64,000 nucleotides of DNA. It comes from JBFONV01 sp040779335 (lineage in GTDB: Bacteria > Pseudomonadota > Gammaproteobacteria > Enterobacterales > Alteromonadaceae). Of the stretch, positions 63,382 to 64,000 are shown one piece after another. Every line of letters starts with the position of its first letter. Positions within the stretch are counted from its first letter, which is position 1. Location: contig JBFONV010000005.1 in the NCBI GenBank assembly GCA_040779335.1, positions 372,001 to 436,000 of the forward strand, in the 5' to 3' direction. A program made the position numbers and the translations under genes. The notes under the pieces are model-generated. The model was not told where the DNA came from. It searched no databases and saw only the letters and a program-made list of their open reading frames with translations.

Positions 63382-63483
63382 AAATTTAGATATAGTGGGG
63401 GCTTATCTAAACTCGACATTTCACTGTCTGTTTCCACGGTATTCTTTGCGCGCTCTGCCTTTTCCATCAAGAAAATTTTCCTC

Positions 63484-64000
63484 TTACGACTTAGCCGCTT
63501 TATTTTTAGTCTCAGTTATATACTGACGAATCATTTTTTCTAGCATAGTCAATGGCATTGAACCATTTTTTAAAATTTGATCATGAAATTCACGTAAATC
63601 AAATTTCTCGCCTAACGCTGCTTCTGCTTCGCGTCTCAATTTTTTGATGGTCAGTTCACCAATTTTGTACGATAAGGCTTGCCCAGGCCAAGAAATATAG
63701 CGGTCAATTTCGGTTTTTACATTATGTAGCGATAATGCAGTATTACTCGCTAAGTAATCCATCGCTTTTTCACGACTCCAGCCTTTTATATGCATACCTG
63801 TGTCTACGACTAAACGACATGCACGCCACATTTCATAAGTTAATCGACCAAAATTACTATAAGGATCTTGATAAAAACCAGCTTCTATTCCCAAAAATTC
63901 AGAGTATAAACCCCAGCCTTCGCCAAAAGCTGAGATATAAGTTTCATTACGAAATTGAGGAACATTTTTCATTTCTCGAGCAATAGAACCCTGCAAATGG
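63484..64000 (-). CDS. DUF885 family protein, C-terminal part
   Basis: The last 172 residues of a DUF885 protein; the rest lies beyond the right edge, since the frame (HLQGSIAREM at the edge) remains open. HLQ belongs to the conserved GHHLQ motif, and EGWGLYSEFLGIEAGFYQDPY and ACRLVVDTGMHIKGWSREKA are further hallmarks. DUF885 proteins are usually secreted and are thought to be zinc-metallopeptidase-like, but no activity is established for this one. The stop lies about 100 bases from the orphan GEMM RNA, whose transcript would run antisense to this gene. Confidence 0.85.
   Translation of the reverse strand, partial: HLQGSIAREMKNVPQFRNETYISAFGEGWGLYSEFLGIEAGFYQDPYSNFGRLTYEMWRACRLVVDTGMHIKGWSREKAMDYLASNTALSLHNVKTEIDRYISWPGQALSYKIGELTIKKLRREAEAALGEKFDLREFHDQILKNGSMPLTMLEKMIRQYITETKNKAAKS

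Noticed and set aside
63394..63525. GTG-initiated open frame on the plus strand just after the GEMM aptamer
   Set aside because: About 43 codons, no ribosome binding site, and overlaps the DUF885 3' end. It would be the obvious riboswitch target but is not convincing.
1..64000. tRNA, rRNA, CRISPR arrays, insertion sequences, integrases or phage genes
   Set aside because: None seen on either strand: no transposase or integrase motifs, no regularly spaced repeats, and no tRNA-like cloverleaf recognised.

Overview
The window is about 64 kb of chromosome from an AT-rich marine gammaproteobacterium of the order Alteromonadales, most likely a Colwelliaceae member (Colwellia/Thalassotalea type). 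This rests on gene order, on close protein similarity to enterobacterial orthologues that I recognise from memory, and on low GC; I ran no search. No rRNA, tRNA, CRISPR array, insertion sequence or prophage was seen. It is mostly core chromosome, with several less usual pieces.

Layout. 1-6.8 kb: a truncated secreted protein, then a glutarate/5-aminovalerate (or GABA) catabolic cluster: CaiB-type CoA-transferase resembling succinyl-CoA:glutarate CoA-transferase, LysR regulator, gabD/davD, gabT/davT, and an unlisted 55-residue small protein; then a secreted cyclophilin. 7-9.1 kb: DUF445 protein and an aspartate/aromatic aminotransferase. 9.2-14.4 kb: an operon of DUF1361 protein, HAD hydrolase and an unrecognised polytopic membrane protein, and a TonB-dependent receptor with two large inverted repeats upstream. 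14.7-22.4 kb: a 2230-residue pseudokinase/ATPase/GAF/hybrid histidine kinase with two receivers and HPt, followed 4 bases later by a response regulator-diguanylate cyclase. 22.5-29.2 kb: gmk-rpoZ-spoT-ridA-trmH-recG. 29.4-32.5 kb: ubiE-ubiJ-ubiB. 32.6-41.7 kb: TSUP permease, rep helicase, ubiK, a conserved membrane protein, a Do/DegP-like protease, a membrane-anchored XRE regulator, a dual-receiver protein with a dead GGDEF domain, and a solute-binding-like protein.

41.7-52.9 kb is the branched-chain amino acid locus: ilvGMEDA on the minus strand behind an ilvL leader peptide and attenuator, comM/yifB, and divergent ilvY-ilvC. Together these make every enzyme from threonine/pyruvate to isoleucine and valine except the leucine branch. 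53-56.6 kb: TSUP permease, ppnP, and proBA. 57-60.6 kb: yihG acyltransferase, ybdG-type mechanosensitive channel, tesB and a small conserved-looking protein. 60.6-64 kb: a membrane-anchored unknown, a TPR/transmembrane/degenerate-GGDEF protein, and the C-terminal part of a DUF885 protein.

The most unusual signal is a GEMM-I (cyclic-di-GMP type) riboswitch aptamer at about 63.3 kb on the plus strand, with its own near-consensus promoter, which does not lead into any plus-strand gene but runs antisense into the end of the DUF885 gene. It lies next to a protein with a degenerate GGDEF domain. Across the window three GGDEF proteins occur, only one with an intact catalytic motif, so cyclic-di-GMP signalling is a recurring theme.
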